NCBI GenBank assembly: GCA_963790435.1 | Contig: CAWBOI010000006.1 | Location: 62,001-126,000 of the forward strand | Source: Ilyomonas sp963790435 | GTDB lineage: Bacteria > Bacteroidota > Bacteroidia > Chitinophagales > Chitinophagaceae | Direction of reading: 5' to 3' | DNA length: 64,000 nucleotides | Shown: in pieces, positions 1 to 8,723 of the stretch | How the letters are laid out: each line of letters begins with the position of its first letter | Position numbering within the stretch: position 1 is the first letter of the stretch | The notes under the pieces: generated by a model | Told to the model about the DNA's origin: nothing | Seen by the model: the letters and a program-made list of their open reading frames with translations, nothing else | Database searches by the model: none | Position numbers and translations under genes: made by a program

Positions 1-3
1 TTT

Positions 4-37
4 TGCAGGTTTGTTTTTGCACGAAAACAAACCTGCA
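4..37. repeat. 14-bp perfect hairpin containing the GTTTGTTTTTGC motif
   Basis: Positions 4-17 pair perfectly with 24-37 around a 6-base loop. The left arm holds the window-wide motif GTTTGTTTTTGC (9-20). It lies 70 bases beyond the fabH stop, but there is no T tract on the 3' side of the stem on either strand, so it is not a textbook intrinsic terminator. It could be a mRNA 3'-end stabiliser or a copy of a dispersed palindromic element. Confidence 0.6.
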
Positions 38-106
38 GAAAATACGAGCAAAACAAAAAACCTTTCAAACCGAAAAGCTTTTTGCAAACGAAATTTTGTA
101 TTGATT

Positions 107-1105
107 TTATTCGCTGTCATAATTCCAAACCAACCAGGATGCACCCCAGGTAAAGCCGCCGCCGAAGGCAGCCAGCAATAAGTTGTCGCCTTTTTTCAAG
201 CCTTTTTCCCAATCCCATAAACAAAGCGGAATGGTGGCTGCTGTTGTGTTTCCGTAACGCTCAATGTTCATCATTACTTTTTTCATTGGCAGATTGATGC
301 GGTCCGCCGTTGCCTGAATAATGCGAAGATTTGCCTGGTGCGGAACAAGCCAGGTAACATCGCTTCCGGTAAGATTGTTTCGTTTCAATACTTCTTCTGA
401 AACATCAGCCATGCCTTTTACAGCATATTTAAAAACGGTTTTTCCTTCCTGAAAAATATAATGCTGTTTTGCCGTAACAGTTTCAATGGAAGCCGGTTTA
501 TATGAGCCACCGGCAACCATGCGAAGATAATCGGCACCGCTGCCATCGCTTTTTAAGATGCTGTCTCGCAAGCCGGTCTCATCTGTGGTTGGCTCTAACA
601 GAACGGCACCGCCGCCATCACCAAATAAAATGCAGGTAGTGCGGTCGGTATAATCAACAATTGCACTCATTTTATCGGCACCTACAACAATCACTTTTTT
701 GTAACGACCACTTTCAATGAAAGCTGCGCCGGTGCTCAATGCAAATAAAAAACCACAGCAGGCTGCACTGATGTCGTAACCAAACGCATTTACGGCGCCT
801 ACTTTTTTTGCAATCAGATTTGCGGTTGCCGGAAACATCATATCGGGCGTAACAGTTGCGCAAATAATGCACTCAATTTCTTCCGGCCTGATGCCTTTTC
901 TTGTTATAATGTCTTGTACGGCAGGCGCACCTAAATCGCTGCTGGCTTTGCCTTCGCCACGCAAAATTCTTCTTTCTTTAATACCGGTTCGGGCTTGTAT
1001 CCATTCATCAGTGGTATCAACCATCTTCGATAGATCTTCATTGGTCAGTTTATCGGGTGGAACATAGCCACCCACGGCTGTGATGGCTGCCGTTATTTTA
1101 CTCAT
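107..1105 (-). CDS. fabH: Beta-ketoacyl-ACP synthase III (FabH)
   Basis: This enzyme condenses acetyl-CoA (or a branched acyl-CoA) with malonyl-ACP to start fatty-acid synthesis in the cytoplasm. The 332-residue length is normal for FabH. The thiolase-fold triad is visible: Cys in SAACCGF (about residue 115), His in VPHQANLRI (about 257) and Asn in ERYGNTTAA (about 287). The ATG at 1105 lies 25 bases after a good -7 box (1131-1138, minus strand). In many Bacteroidota fabH sits with plsX and rpmF; neither is visible here, although they could lie outside the window. Nothing looks damaged. Confidence 0.95.
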   Translation of the reverse strand: MSKITAAITAVGGYVPPDKLTNEDLSKMVDTTDEWIQARTGIKERRILRGEGKASSDLGAPAVQDIITRKGIRPEEIECIICATVTPDMMFPATANLIAKKVGAVNAFGYDISAACCGFLFALSTGAAFIESGRYKKVIVVGADKMSAIVDYTDRTTCILFGDGGGAVLLEPTTDETGLRDSILKSDGSGADYLRMVAGGSYKPASIETVTAKQHYIFQEGKTVFKYAVKGMADVSEEVLKRNNLTGSDVTWLVPHQANLRIIQATADRINLPMKKVMMNIERYGNTTAATIPLCLWDWEKGLKKGDNLLLAAFGGGFTWGASWLVWNYDSE

Positions 1106-1130
1106 TCTTTGTATTGCTTTTTTGCGCGGT

Positions 1131-1138
1131 CAAATGTA
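1131..1138 (-). promoter_or_regulatory. Putative fabH promoter, -7 element
   Basis: On the minus strand the sequence reads TACATTTG, an exact match to the Bacteroidota -7 consensus TAnnTTTG, 25 bases before the fabH ATG. No clear TTTG -33 box is seen at the usual distance, so only the -7 element is claimed. Confidence 0.5.
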
Positions 1139-1325
1139 TAAAACTTTAGAGAAGATAATAGATTGTCTGAACGAGGATGAATGAGATGATTGGGATTTAT
1201 GGGATGGATAAAATTACATGAGCTATTAAGTAATATTCAATCTTACATATTAAATATTCAATCCTAAGTATCCGTGCACGAAGTCTGTGTCATCCGTGTT
1301 CTATATTCATCCATGTTCTATTCAT

Positions 1326-1680
1326 TTAAAAATAAACATCTTCAATTAAAAAGTACTCTGGTTCGCGGTTGTACCAAAGCGTGATGGCAAGCACATTAAA
1401 CTGCAAATATTGCCATTGCGGATACAAGATATTGATACTCTTCCGCAGCATTTTTTAAATTGTTCATTTTTTTGGTGCTGATGCTTTCTTCCGGCTTGCC
1501 ATACGCATGTGAAGTGCGCGTTTTGATTTCAAAAAAATGAAGAAATTTTCCTTTCGATGCAATCACATCTACCTCCCAATATTTGAAGCGCCAGTTGCGA
1601 TGCAAAACTGCATAACCGTTTTTTAATAAATAATCTACCGCTAAATCTTCACCTTTATTCCCTGTAACTTTATTATCCAT
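1326..1680 (-). pseudogene. yraN: YraN/UPF0102 family endonuclease-like protein, broken by one frameshift
   Basis: UPF0102 proteins are small (about 120 residues) with a nuclease-like fold; their role is unclear, possibly Holliday-junction or repair related. From the ATG at 1680 the frame reads GNKGEDLA, HRNWRF, WEVDVIA and FFEIKTR, which are the family's GE, EiDlI and vEVK motifs. The frame stops at 1396 after 94 residues, in an atypical tail. Removing one base near 1425 restores YPQWQYLQFNVLAITLWYNR and a natural stop at 1326-1328, giving 117 residues, the normal family length. One inserted base therefore explains the truncation. It is divergent from manA, 29 bases away. A sequencing error is as likely as a real mutation. 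Confidence 0.85.
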
Positions 1681-1709
1681 AATTTGTAATTTACCATAAC
1701 ATTGCAGCT

Positions 1710-2927
1710 ATGAGTTTTATGCAGGAAAAAGTTTTGTTGCTGAAAGGAAAAGTTCAGCATTATGCCTGGGGCGGATACGATTTTATACCCGCCTGGCTCG
1801 GCATCGAAAATAAGCAACATCAACCGTTTGCCGAATACTGGCTCGGCGCGCATCCTTCGGCATCGGCAACGGTGGTAACGCGCAACGGCGAGCTCTCGTT
1901 GCAGCAACTCATTGCCGATTATCCGCAGGAATTTTTAAGCCAAAATACGCGGCAACAATTTGGTGAATTGCCTTATTTAATGAAAGTTTTAGACGTGCAT
2001 GATATGTTGAGCATCCAGGTGCATCCAACGAAAGAAGGTGCAGCAATGGGTTTTGAAAAAGAAGAAACGGAAGGTAAACTGCTGGGTGCATCGGATCGCA
2101 ATTATAAAGACAAAAATCACAAGCCAGAAGTGATGATTGCATTAAGCGATTTTTGGTTGCTGCATGGCTTCTTACAAAGAGATAAGTTAGACGCTGTATT
2201 GCGCGCCACGCCTGAGTTTGCGGATTTGATTCATGTGTTTGGCGATGGCAATTATGAAGCCTTGTATGAGCATGTAATGAACCTTCCGCAAGGAGAAGTG
2301 AATCAAAAACTGATGTCCTTAGTAAAGAGAGAAATTGAGCGAAAACAAAAAGATGAAACTTCAAAAAACGAACCCGGCTGGTGGGTGGCAAAGTTGTTTG
2401 AAAACGATAAGGAAATTGAAGACATTGATCGTGGTATTTATTCGATTTACTTTTTCAACATAGTAAATGTAAAAGAAGGCGAGGGTATTTTTCAGGGTGC
2501 GGGTTTGCCACATGCTTATTTAGAAGGACAAAATGTAGAACTGATGGCAAACAGCGATAATGTGTTGCGTGGCGGTTTAACGCCAAAGCATATTGATGTG
2601 CCCGAACTGATGAAGCACACTGCATTTGAAGGCATTGTGCCCAATGTAATGAAGGGAGAAAAGATAAATGAGGCCGAAAAGAATTATCCTTGCCCCGTGC
2701 CCGATTTTGGCATTCACAAAGTAAGCATCAGGAAGAACGAAAGGGTAGAAGGTGCTACTTCTTCTTTAGAAATATGGACGGTAATCAACGGCAGTGCCAA
2801 CATAGAAGGAAGCAACTCGTTGCAGGTTCACAAAGGACAATCCTTTGCCGTGTTGTCCAATGAACACTTTGTTATTGTAGCTAATGAAGATGCCTTGTTG
2901 TACAAAGCTTTTGTACCTGAAGCATAA
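1710..2927 (+). CDS. manA: Mannose-6-phosphate isomerase, type I
   Basis: Interconverts fructose-6-phosphate and mannose-6-phosphate, feeding GDP-mannose and other nucleotide sugars. The 405-residue cupin protein carries the type I zinc-site signatures: SIQVHPTK (about residue 98), NHKPEVMIA (about 137) and the C-terminal EGQNVELMANSDNVLRGGLT stretch (about residues 272-291). The first ATG (1710) and one three codons later are both possible starts; the core homology begins at about LLLKGKVQHYAWGG. The stop is followed after 25 bases by the next gene in the same direction, so the two may be co-transcribed. Confidence 0.93.
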   Translation: MSFMQEKVLLLKGKVQHYAWGGYDFIPAWLGIENKQHQPFAEYWLGAHPSASATVVTRNGELSLQQLIADYPQEFLSQNTRQQFGELPYLMKVLDVHDMLSIQVHPTKEGAAMGFEKEETEGKLLGASDRNYKDKNHKPEVMIALSDFWLLHGFLQRDKLDAVLRATPEFADLIHVFGDGNYEALYEHVMNLPQGEVNQKLMSLVKREIERKQKDETSKNEPGWWVAKLFENDKEIEDIDRGIYSIYFFNIVNVKEGEGIFQGAGLPHAYLEGQNVELMANSDNVLRGGLTPKHIDVPELMKHTAFEGIVPNVMKGEKINEAEKNYPCPVPDFGIHKVSIRKNERVEGATSSLEIWTVINGSANIEGSNSLQVHKGQSFAVLSNEHFVIVANEDALLYKAFVPEA

Positions 2928-2952
2928 GTTTTATTTTTGCCCATATTTTTAA

Positions 2953-3519
2953 ATGATGAAGATGAATCGCAATATTATTACGTCGCTTGTTTTATTGGTA
3001 GTGGTTGCTTCTTTGTATCGCGCTATTCCAGGTCGTCCGTATGGTTTTGCGCCGCAATATGCGATGTCAATTTTTGGCGGAGCTATTTTTCGTAAAAACA
3101 AATCCTGGGCGTTTTTGTTGCCCTTGCTGTCTATGTTTGTCAGCGATGCGTTGTACCAGGTTTTGTACGTCGCTGGCATCACTCCCATACAAGGTTTTTA
3201 TGCAGGTCAATGGGAAAATTATTTGTTGTTTGCCTTGCTAACAACCATTGGCTTTTTAGTAAAGAAGATTAATGTTATCAATGTTTTTATAGCTTCATTA
3301 GCTTCGCCGACAGTCTATTTTCTTTTGTCCAATTTTATGGTATGGTTGGGCGGTGGCGGTTTGCAACGACCTAAAACGTTAGGCGGTTTGATGATGTGTT
3401 ATAACGATGCATTGCCCTTTTATCCCAATAGTTTGTATGCAACGGTTTTCTTTTCGGCGGTGTTGTTTGGAGGATGGTATTTGATAAGAAAACAATCTTA
3501 TAAAACCGCTGCCGCATAA
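2953..3519 (+). CDS. DUF6580-family multi-pass membrane protein
   Basis: A 188-residue inner-membrane protein with about five hydrophobic segments (residues 8-25, 50-68, 86-103, 108-130, 158-176). The RAIPGRPYGFAPQYAMSIFG start and the FGGAIF segment match the DUF6580 family, which resembles the substrate-binding S subunits of ECF vitamin transporters. No substrate can be assigned. It begins with two ATGs (2953 and 2956). The upstream spacer contains TATTTTTGCCC, a close match to the -7 consensus, 13 bases before the start. It may form a pair with manA. Confidence 0.65.
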   Translation: MMKMNRNIITSLVLLVVVASLYRAIPGRPYGFAPQYAMSIFGGAIFRKNKSWAFLLPLLSMFVSDALYQVLYVAGITPIQGFYAGQWENYLLFALLTTIGFLVKKINVINVFIASLASPTVYFLLSNFMVWLGGGGLQRPKTLGGLMMCYNDALPFYPNSLYATVFFSAVLFGGWYLIRKQSYKTAAA

Positions 3520-3707
3520 ACACGTTGTTGCAGTTTGTTTTTGCCACTTTTTATATTACTGGAAATGTTCCGTAGGAACATTTTGCTAATCTATATTTTA
3601 ACTTCACAAAAATGAAAGAAACATGAGTGTTGTTTTCTGATCGCTTTTGTTTCAAAACAAACAATTGCCCATCCTCTGTTTTACTATAATTCTAAAAGAT
3701 AAGCTTC

Positions 3708-5036
3708 ATGAAAAAAGCATGGATCGCTTTTGCATTTTTTTTTGCCCAAATTTCTTCTTTCTCTCAAATGACATACAAACCCGATGCATCCAACCTGGAG
3801 GCGAGAAAATGGTTCACTGATGCACGCTTTGGCATGTTCATCCATTGGGGACCGTTTAGTATTCCGGGTGATGGTGAATGGGTAATGAACAACCGCAATA
3901 TCACCGTAAAAAATTATACAAGACTCGAAAAATTTTTCAACCCGATTGATTTTAATGCAGCGCAATGGGTAAGCCTTGCTAAAGGTGCAGGTATGAAATA
4001 TATTACGCTTATTACGAGGCATCATGATGGTTTCAGCATGTGGGATACAAAGTATTCCGATTTTAATATCATGCACACGCCTTACAAAAAAGACATTGTA
4101 AAGATGATGGCTGATGAATGCCACAAGCAAGGCATCAAATTGTTTTTGTATTATTCATTGCTCGACTGGCGAAGAACCGATTATAGCTATTGGACAGGAA
4201 GAACAGGGCAAGGCACCGGAAGAACCGAACGAGGCAAATGGGAAGATTATATCCAGTTTATGAAGAACCAACTCACTGAATTGCTAACGAACTATGGTGA
4301 GATTGGAGGCATTTGGTTTGATGGTTATTGGGATCAAACCGCACCAGAAGGCGCTGCCGACAGAACGCCCAAAATAGACTGGCATCTGGATGAAATTTAT
4401 GCACTGATTCATAAGTTACAACCGCAGTGTTTAATTGGTAACAACCATCATGTAAGTCCTTTGCCTGGAGAAGATTTCCAAATGTTTGAGCAAGATTTAC
4501 CGGGCGAAAATAGGAGCGGCTTAAGCTTTCAGAAACCATCTGAATTACCACTCGAATCATGCGTTACCATGAACAATAGCTGGGGCTTTAATATTACGGA
4601 CACCTCGTACAAAAGCTACAAACAACTGATTGATATTTTAGTAAAAGCATCGGGCTACGGAGCCAATTTGTTGTTGAACATCGGGCCGATGCCGAACGGA
4701 GAAATTCAACCTGAATTTATAGATCGCTTGCACCAAATGGGCAACTGGACAAAGACTTACGGCGAAAGCATTTATAACACAACCGGCGGTTATCTGAAAC
4801 CGCAAAGCTGGGGTTGCCTCACACAAAAGGGCAACAAAATATTTGTTCATTTATTGGGCGAAAACAAAGCAGTTAATTTAGAGCAATTCCCTTTTAAAAA
4901 CGTTAGCAAAGCGTATTTCTTAAAAGATAAAAAACCGGCAAAAACAAACTTAGCAAACGGTGTTTTGCATCTTGATAATTTGCCTGCTGCTACCGATGCA
5001 GAACCAGATGTGGTGGTTGTAATTGAAACAAAATAA
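3708..5036 (+). CDS. Secreted alpha-L-fucosidase, GH29
   Basis: Hydrolyses terminal alpha-L-fucose, with retention. A Sec signal peptide spans residues 1-20 (hydrophobic core, ending SSFSQ), so it acts in the periplasm or outside. The GH29 barrel is recognised by ARFGMFIHWGPFS (about residue 38), TRHHDGFSMWDTKYSDFN (about 105) and GGIWFDGYWD (about 200), where the Asp is the expected nucleophile. At 442 residues it holds the catalytic barrel and a short C-terminal beta domain, as in compact GH29 enzymes. It stands alone, not next to a SusC/D pair. No inhibitor or regulator is adjacent. Confidence 0.92.
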   Translation: MKKAWIAFAFFFAQISSFSQMTYKPDASNLEARKWFTDARFGMFIHWGPFSIPGDGEWVMNNRNITVKNYTRLEKFFNPIDFNAAQWVSLAKGAGMKYITLITRHHDGFSMWDTKYSDFNIMHTPYKKDIVKMMADECHKQGIKLFLYYSLLDWRRTDYSYWTGRTGQGTGRTERGKWEDYIQFMKNQLTELLTNYGEIGGIWFDGYWDQTAPEGAADRTPKIDWHLDEIYALIHKLQPQCLIGNNHHVSPLPGEDFQMFEQDLPGENRSGLSFQKPSELPLESCVTMNNSWGFNITDTSYKSYKQLIDILVKASGYGANLLLNIGPMPNGEIQPEFIDRLHQMGNWTKTYGESIYNTTGGYLKPQSWGCLTQKGNKIFVHLLGENKAVNLEQFPFKNVSKAYFLKDKKPAKTNLANGVLHLDNLPAATDAEPDVVVVIETK

Positions 5037-5167
5037 GAGTAGCAAAAAGATAAAAGAGCAATGTCTTTTTCAGGTTACTAAGAATCTAATCTTGATAGCT
5101 TTTATCTCTTATTTCTATTTGCTTTATTTGACATAAAATATCCGTAAAACCAAAAGCTGGTTTGTAA

Positions 5168-5290
5168 TCAATTAGCTATAACTGCCTGTTTCAAACCTTC
5201 TTCATAGCCGGTTTTGTTTTCGTGGATATAATCTGAATTAGGACCTGTACCACCATGTATGGCTATCGCAATTTTCTGTATATTGATTTT
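5168..5290 (-). pseudogene. Decayed fragment of an isoaspartyl peptidase/L-asparaginase
   Basis: In the otherwise empty gap 5037-5389 the minus strand reads KIAIAIHGGTGPNSDYI followed by GYEEGLKQAVIAN and a stop at 5168-5170. IHGGxGP and the later yeegL helix are the N-terminal hallmark of Ntn-hydrolase asparaginases (IaaA/EcAIII type). About 35 residues survive. There is no in-frame ATG (a TAG lies upstream at about 5320) and the catalytic Thr region is gone. The remainder of the gap holds no recognisable gene. This is a remnant, not a functional gene. Confidence 0.6.
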
Positions 5291-5389
5291 TGTTGTTGAA
5301 CGATTGTAAACAAGCAACTAATGTCTCAATTACACTGGTGTAATTCAGGTTCTATTATAAAAGTTATATGATTATTCTTTCAGGCAGAA

Positions 5390-5665
5390 TTACCGTTGAG
5401 AAGAGTCGCTGCGCGATGATGTTCCTGGTTGACCAGATGTGCCTGTACCCATATTAGCAGAGTCCTTTTTTCCCGTAGTGTCGGTGGCTGCGTTTACGCC
5501 GGTAGGCGAACTGCCTTGCATCATCTTTCCATTGCCGGCGCTGTCACTGTTTTGTTGATTATTGCTTCTGAGATCATGGGTTTCATCAGAAGTTTGATTA
5601 CTTCCGCATGAAGAAATAGCAAGTACAAAGGCTGCCATTACAAATAGGCGTTTTATAGGTTTCAT
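5390..5665 (-). CDS. Small Ser/Asn/Thr-rich lipoprotein
   Basis: I start this at 5665 (MKPIKRLFVM) rather than at the ATG 33 bases upstream, because this gives a normal signal peptide with lipobox LAISSC. The mature 70-residue part is low-complexity, rich in S, N, D, T and G, and probably disordered. No domain is recognised. It resembles many short Bacteroidota lipoproteins of unknown function, and it is similar in style to the protein at 18904-19119. The isolated position gives no functional clue. Confidence 0.6.
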   Translation of the reverse strand: MKPIKRLFVMAAFVLAISSCGSNQTSDETHDLRSNNQQNSDSAGNGKMMQGSSPTGVNAATDTTGKKDSANMGTGTSGQPGTSSRSDSSQR

Positions 5666-6200
5666 GTTCACAATTTTTAGGTTAAAATAATTGTTCAAGG
5701 TGTTTATTGATTCACGCTTTTTAAAAAGCTATGATGAATACTGCTATTAAAGTTAGACAGTAAACTTTTTGTTTGTTTCTGAAAATTTTTATCAACTGAA
5801 AGTTGTCTTGATGCAACATTATCCACGTCCTTAGTTCTTACAATGGAAAAAAATAATGCCAGAATAGCGATTTGATAAGAACAGGTAAGCCATTTCTGAT
5901 GTTATCGGAATAAACTTTGAAGCATAAAGTATGCTAATTGGATTCAGTTGTTGCCATTATATGTTTGAGATATTATGTAAGTGCCGAGAATCCCTTTTTT
6001 CATGGTGTAAAAGTTTAAAGGTTAACAGGTAATTGATTCAATCAATAGCATTCGTAAATTCAAATTTTATATGGTTGTAAAGAGCGGGAGTAGTAACGGA
6101 TTGTGTCTAAATTAGCATACTTATGGAGTAAAAAATATGCCAACCCACTGCCTTATTTCAAAAAATTTTTACATGCCCTACATAGCCTCTTACTCTCATC
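5666..6200. other. 535-base gap without a recognisable gene
   Basis: AT-rich, with stops in all frames and no reading frame with recognisable motifs. I see no tRNA, no strong hairpin and no GTTTGTTTTTGC copy. It follows the ATG of the small lipoprotein and precedes the 3' end of a broken gene, so it may hold decayed sequence. Confidence 0.4.
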
Positions 6201-7928
6201 TCAACGGGTTTTTTCTATGCCCATCATGTGCGTTGCCATGCCTGCAAATATTGCACGCCAGAGATATTTGAAAAATGAATCTGTCGGCTTGCGTTGAACT
6301 GAAATTGGACCTTTTTTGAATTTGCCGTTTTTCTTCGGGTTATCATCCGCCATCATGGTATTTGAAACCCAGGATAGGAACTTTCTTTTCTTAAAACCTT
6401 CGTCCTTCTTTTTCAACAGCGCAATCTTCATATTCTTATAATACAGGTCTATATTGCCCCTTGCTTCCTTTTCATTGGCATGAAGGGTAGTAACCATTTT
6501 TTGAATGTCGAGCGATTGTATTTCCATCATTGCAAGTGGTTTGGTAAGCGGATTTAAGGCTCTTCCATCCATGGTACCCATTGTTGTTTTTAAAGTAAAC
6601 GAGCCATTCCTGTCATTCAAATTAAATGTAAGAACAGAACGGATGTTGGCAGCGTTCATTACCCTCCCGGTGCTAACAACTGTTGTGTAATGGTTCTTCT
6701 GTTTTGCGTTGATATTGTTGGTTATGTTTACAACCTTCGATTCCACATCGTCCATTTCAAACAAGGCAGTGCTATCAGATTTCCTGGCTTTCATTTCATA
6801 TTTCACAACACCATTGTGCATCAGCATGGTGTCAATGGTTATATCAAAAGCAAGCTGCTGCAGCAACTCGTGCGGAAAGCCGTGCCTTCTTACGGGAGGT
6901 TTTCTTTTGCGCAATTCGTAATCTGTATAAACATCAGTTAATGACCGTTCAACGGTGGCTTTATTTATTTGGATTTGTTGCTGATAAAGCAACCGGTTCA
7001 TGTCAACGCCCTGATAAGTGCATGTTGTCATACACAAAATAAAACCTTGCATTTGCTTTGGAAACATGCTGAAAAAAGTTGCGCTTTGCTATACGCTGGT
7101 TGTACAATTGCTTTTTCAACAGAAACTGTATTTTGTTTCGGATTGATTTGCATATTGTTCATAAGCAACCGTATAGAGCTTGTCAGCAGTTGTTAATTGA
7201 TAATTGGCAACTGTAATCACTGTATTTGCGCTTTCAGAAGTATCGCTTTTACGTTCTTTCTTAACATCCACTCCATTCATAACAATATCAATATTGTGCA
7301 AGGCCGTTTTCCTGGTTGATGAATTGGTATGATTCAACATTTCAACATTCAAATGATTCATCTTTACCTGCTTTACAGCCAACAATTGCATCAGCTTTTT
7401 TACTGCTGTGGTAAGCAAAGAGTTGGATGAATCTGTCGTAGTATCATTGTAAGGTTGCGGATAATAATCAATATGAAAATCCGGATTTTGTATCAGCACA
7501 TTATCAACTACCAATTGTTTTCCGTCGTTGGTTTTTTTAAATTCAAAGTGATTGATAAACACGCTGTCTGCGGCCATGTTCATCATCATATTGGGTGCTT
7601 TGTGTTGTGCCTGCAACCTTTTATAAACGTTTGAATCTGCTGTTAACTGAATGCCTTTTATCAGTCCAATTCCTGAATCAATATTGAGAACAAAACTGCT
7701 GAACTGTACCTGATACAAACTATCGCTTGCAGCTATTATCATTCGCTTTAGTTCATCCTGTAGCAATGGCTTGATAACAGATTTTTGCTGTGGCTCTTTT
7801 GCGAGGTCTTTCTTTATGAAATGCCACCCACTTTTAAGAGTTATGAAAACGGCGGTTATTACGATAACAACAGCAGTCAACCACCACAAAACTTTATTTT
7901 GCTTTTTCATAGGCTTAAGGAAATGCAA
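6201..7928 (-). pseudogene. Large N-terminally membrane-anchored protein, split by about three frameshifts
   Basis: Two same-strand frames (7116-7928, 270 residues; 6201-7067, 288 residues) read as one protein of about 570 residues. The N-terminal half has a single membrane anchor (WWLTAVVIVITAVFITLK, about residues 14-31) and a periplasmic part with the beta-rich look of AsmA-like/DUF748 lipid-transport proteins. This family assignment is weak. Between the halves the homology-like text moves frame: SETK, then TVSVEKAIVQPAYSKAQLF (shift near 7130), then SKANARFYFVYDNMHLSG (shift near 7065-7075), then VDMNRLLYQQQIQINKATVE (shift in the CCC at 7009-7011). Three indels in 130 bases mean either a true pseudogene or a poor-quality patch. 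Confidence 0.65.
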
Positions 7929-8507
7929 CTGAACTGAACTGAACTATTGGCGAAAGCAAAAAAATTGCCATTAAAAAAGAAACCGGAATGCGTAAGCAGG
8001 CGCAAGCTTTTTCATGCAAGAGCTTGCATTAACTTGCCAGAGACAAAGGCTTTGTGCTAATTTCAACACCAGATTGATAACAAGAAATCGTAACGCCTCA
8101 CAAGCCCTAAGACTTCTATACTTGAATAGCTAAGAACATAAGCTTCTCATAATCTTTCTCTTACAAAATATCACTAAGTATAAATTTCAACAGCATGCTG
8201 TTTTTATTCTATAAAAATGGGATAGGAAGACAACATATTTCTGTAACCAAACACTTTGCGAAAACAAAAGTTTGCTACCTTTTGAAATAGTTACAGGCTC
8301 TCTTGAAACCAGGAAAGAGAATTGAATAGGCAGGTTAGCAAATTTTAATACTCATCCGATAAAAAGTTGTTTTTATTGGTTTTTTTGCGCAAATGAGAAT
8401 TAGTTACCCCAATAAGATAGTTCAGTTAAACGTTCGGGGTAAAAATGCCCTATCACAATAAATGTTATTGGCTTTGCAATTACTTGTGTCAACGAAGCAG
8501 AGTTTAT
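7929..8507. other. 579-base gap without a gene
   Basis: Begins with a short tandem repeat of GAACT/GAACTG units (about 7930-7945). Around 8005-8030 there is a small inverted repeat, GCAAGCT with AGCTTGC. No coding frame or RNA gene is recognised before the tRNA-Pro terminator. Confidence 0.4.
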
Positions 8508-8551
8508 AAAACAAAAGCCTTTGAATACAACAATGCAAAGGCTTTTGTTTT
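8508..8551 (-). terminator. Intrinsic terminator of tRNA-Pro
   Basis: A 16-bp perfect stem (8508-8523 with 8536-8551) with a 12-base loop, lying 14 bases past the tRNA 3' end. On the minus strand the stem closes with a TTTTGTTTT tract. The AAAACAAAAGCC..GGCTTTTGTTTT form recurs at other terminators in the window. Confidence 0.75.
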
Positions 8552-8564
8552 TGCTCATTTTTTG

Positions 8565-8638
8565 TCGGGATGACAAGATTCGAACTTGCGACCCCACGCC
8601 CCCCAGACGTGTGCGCTACCGGGCTGCGCTACATCCCG
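8565..8638 (-). tRNA. tRNA-Pro (anticodon GGG)
   Basis: On the minus strand a full cloverleaf can be drawn: a 7-bp acceptor stem CGGGATG/CATCCCG with discriminator A, a D arm GCGC..GCGC, an anticodon stem CACGT/GCGTG with loop CTGGGGG (anticodon GGG), and a T arm with GTTCGAATC. The CCA tail is not encoded. The rarer GGG anticodon predicts a second Pro tRNA elsewhere. Confidence 0.92.
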
Positions 8639-8723
8639 AATTTCTTTCCTGCGAAAGGGCTGCAAATGTAAACCTCATTTTTATAAAAATCCGATTATCT
8701 TGCGCCAAATTTTGCGGTTGCGC

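Noticed and set aside
8586..8723. N-terminal extension of the dihydroorotase-like frame
   Set aside because: It overlaps tRNA-Pro and has no similarity to the family; the ATG at 8724 matches the family start.
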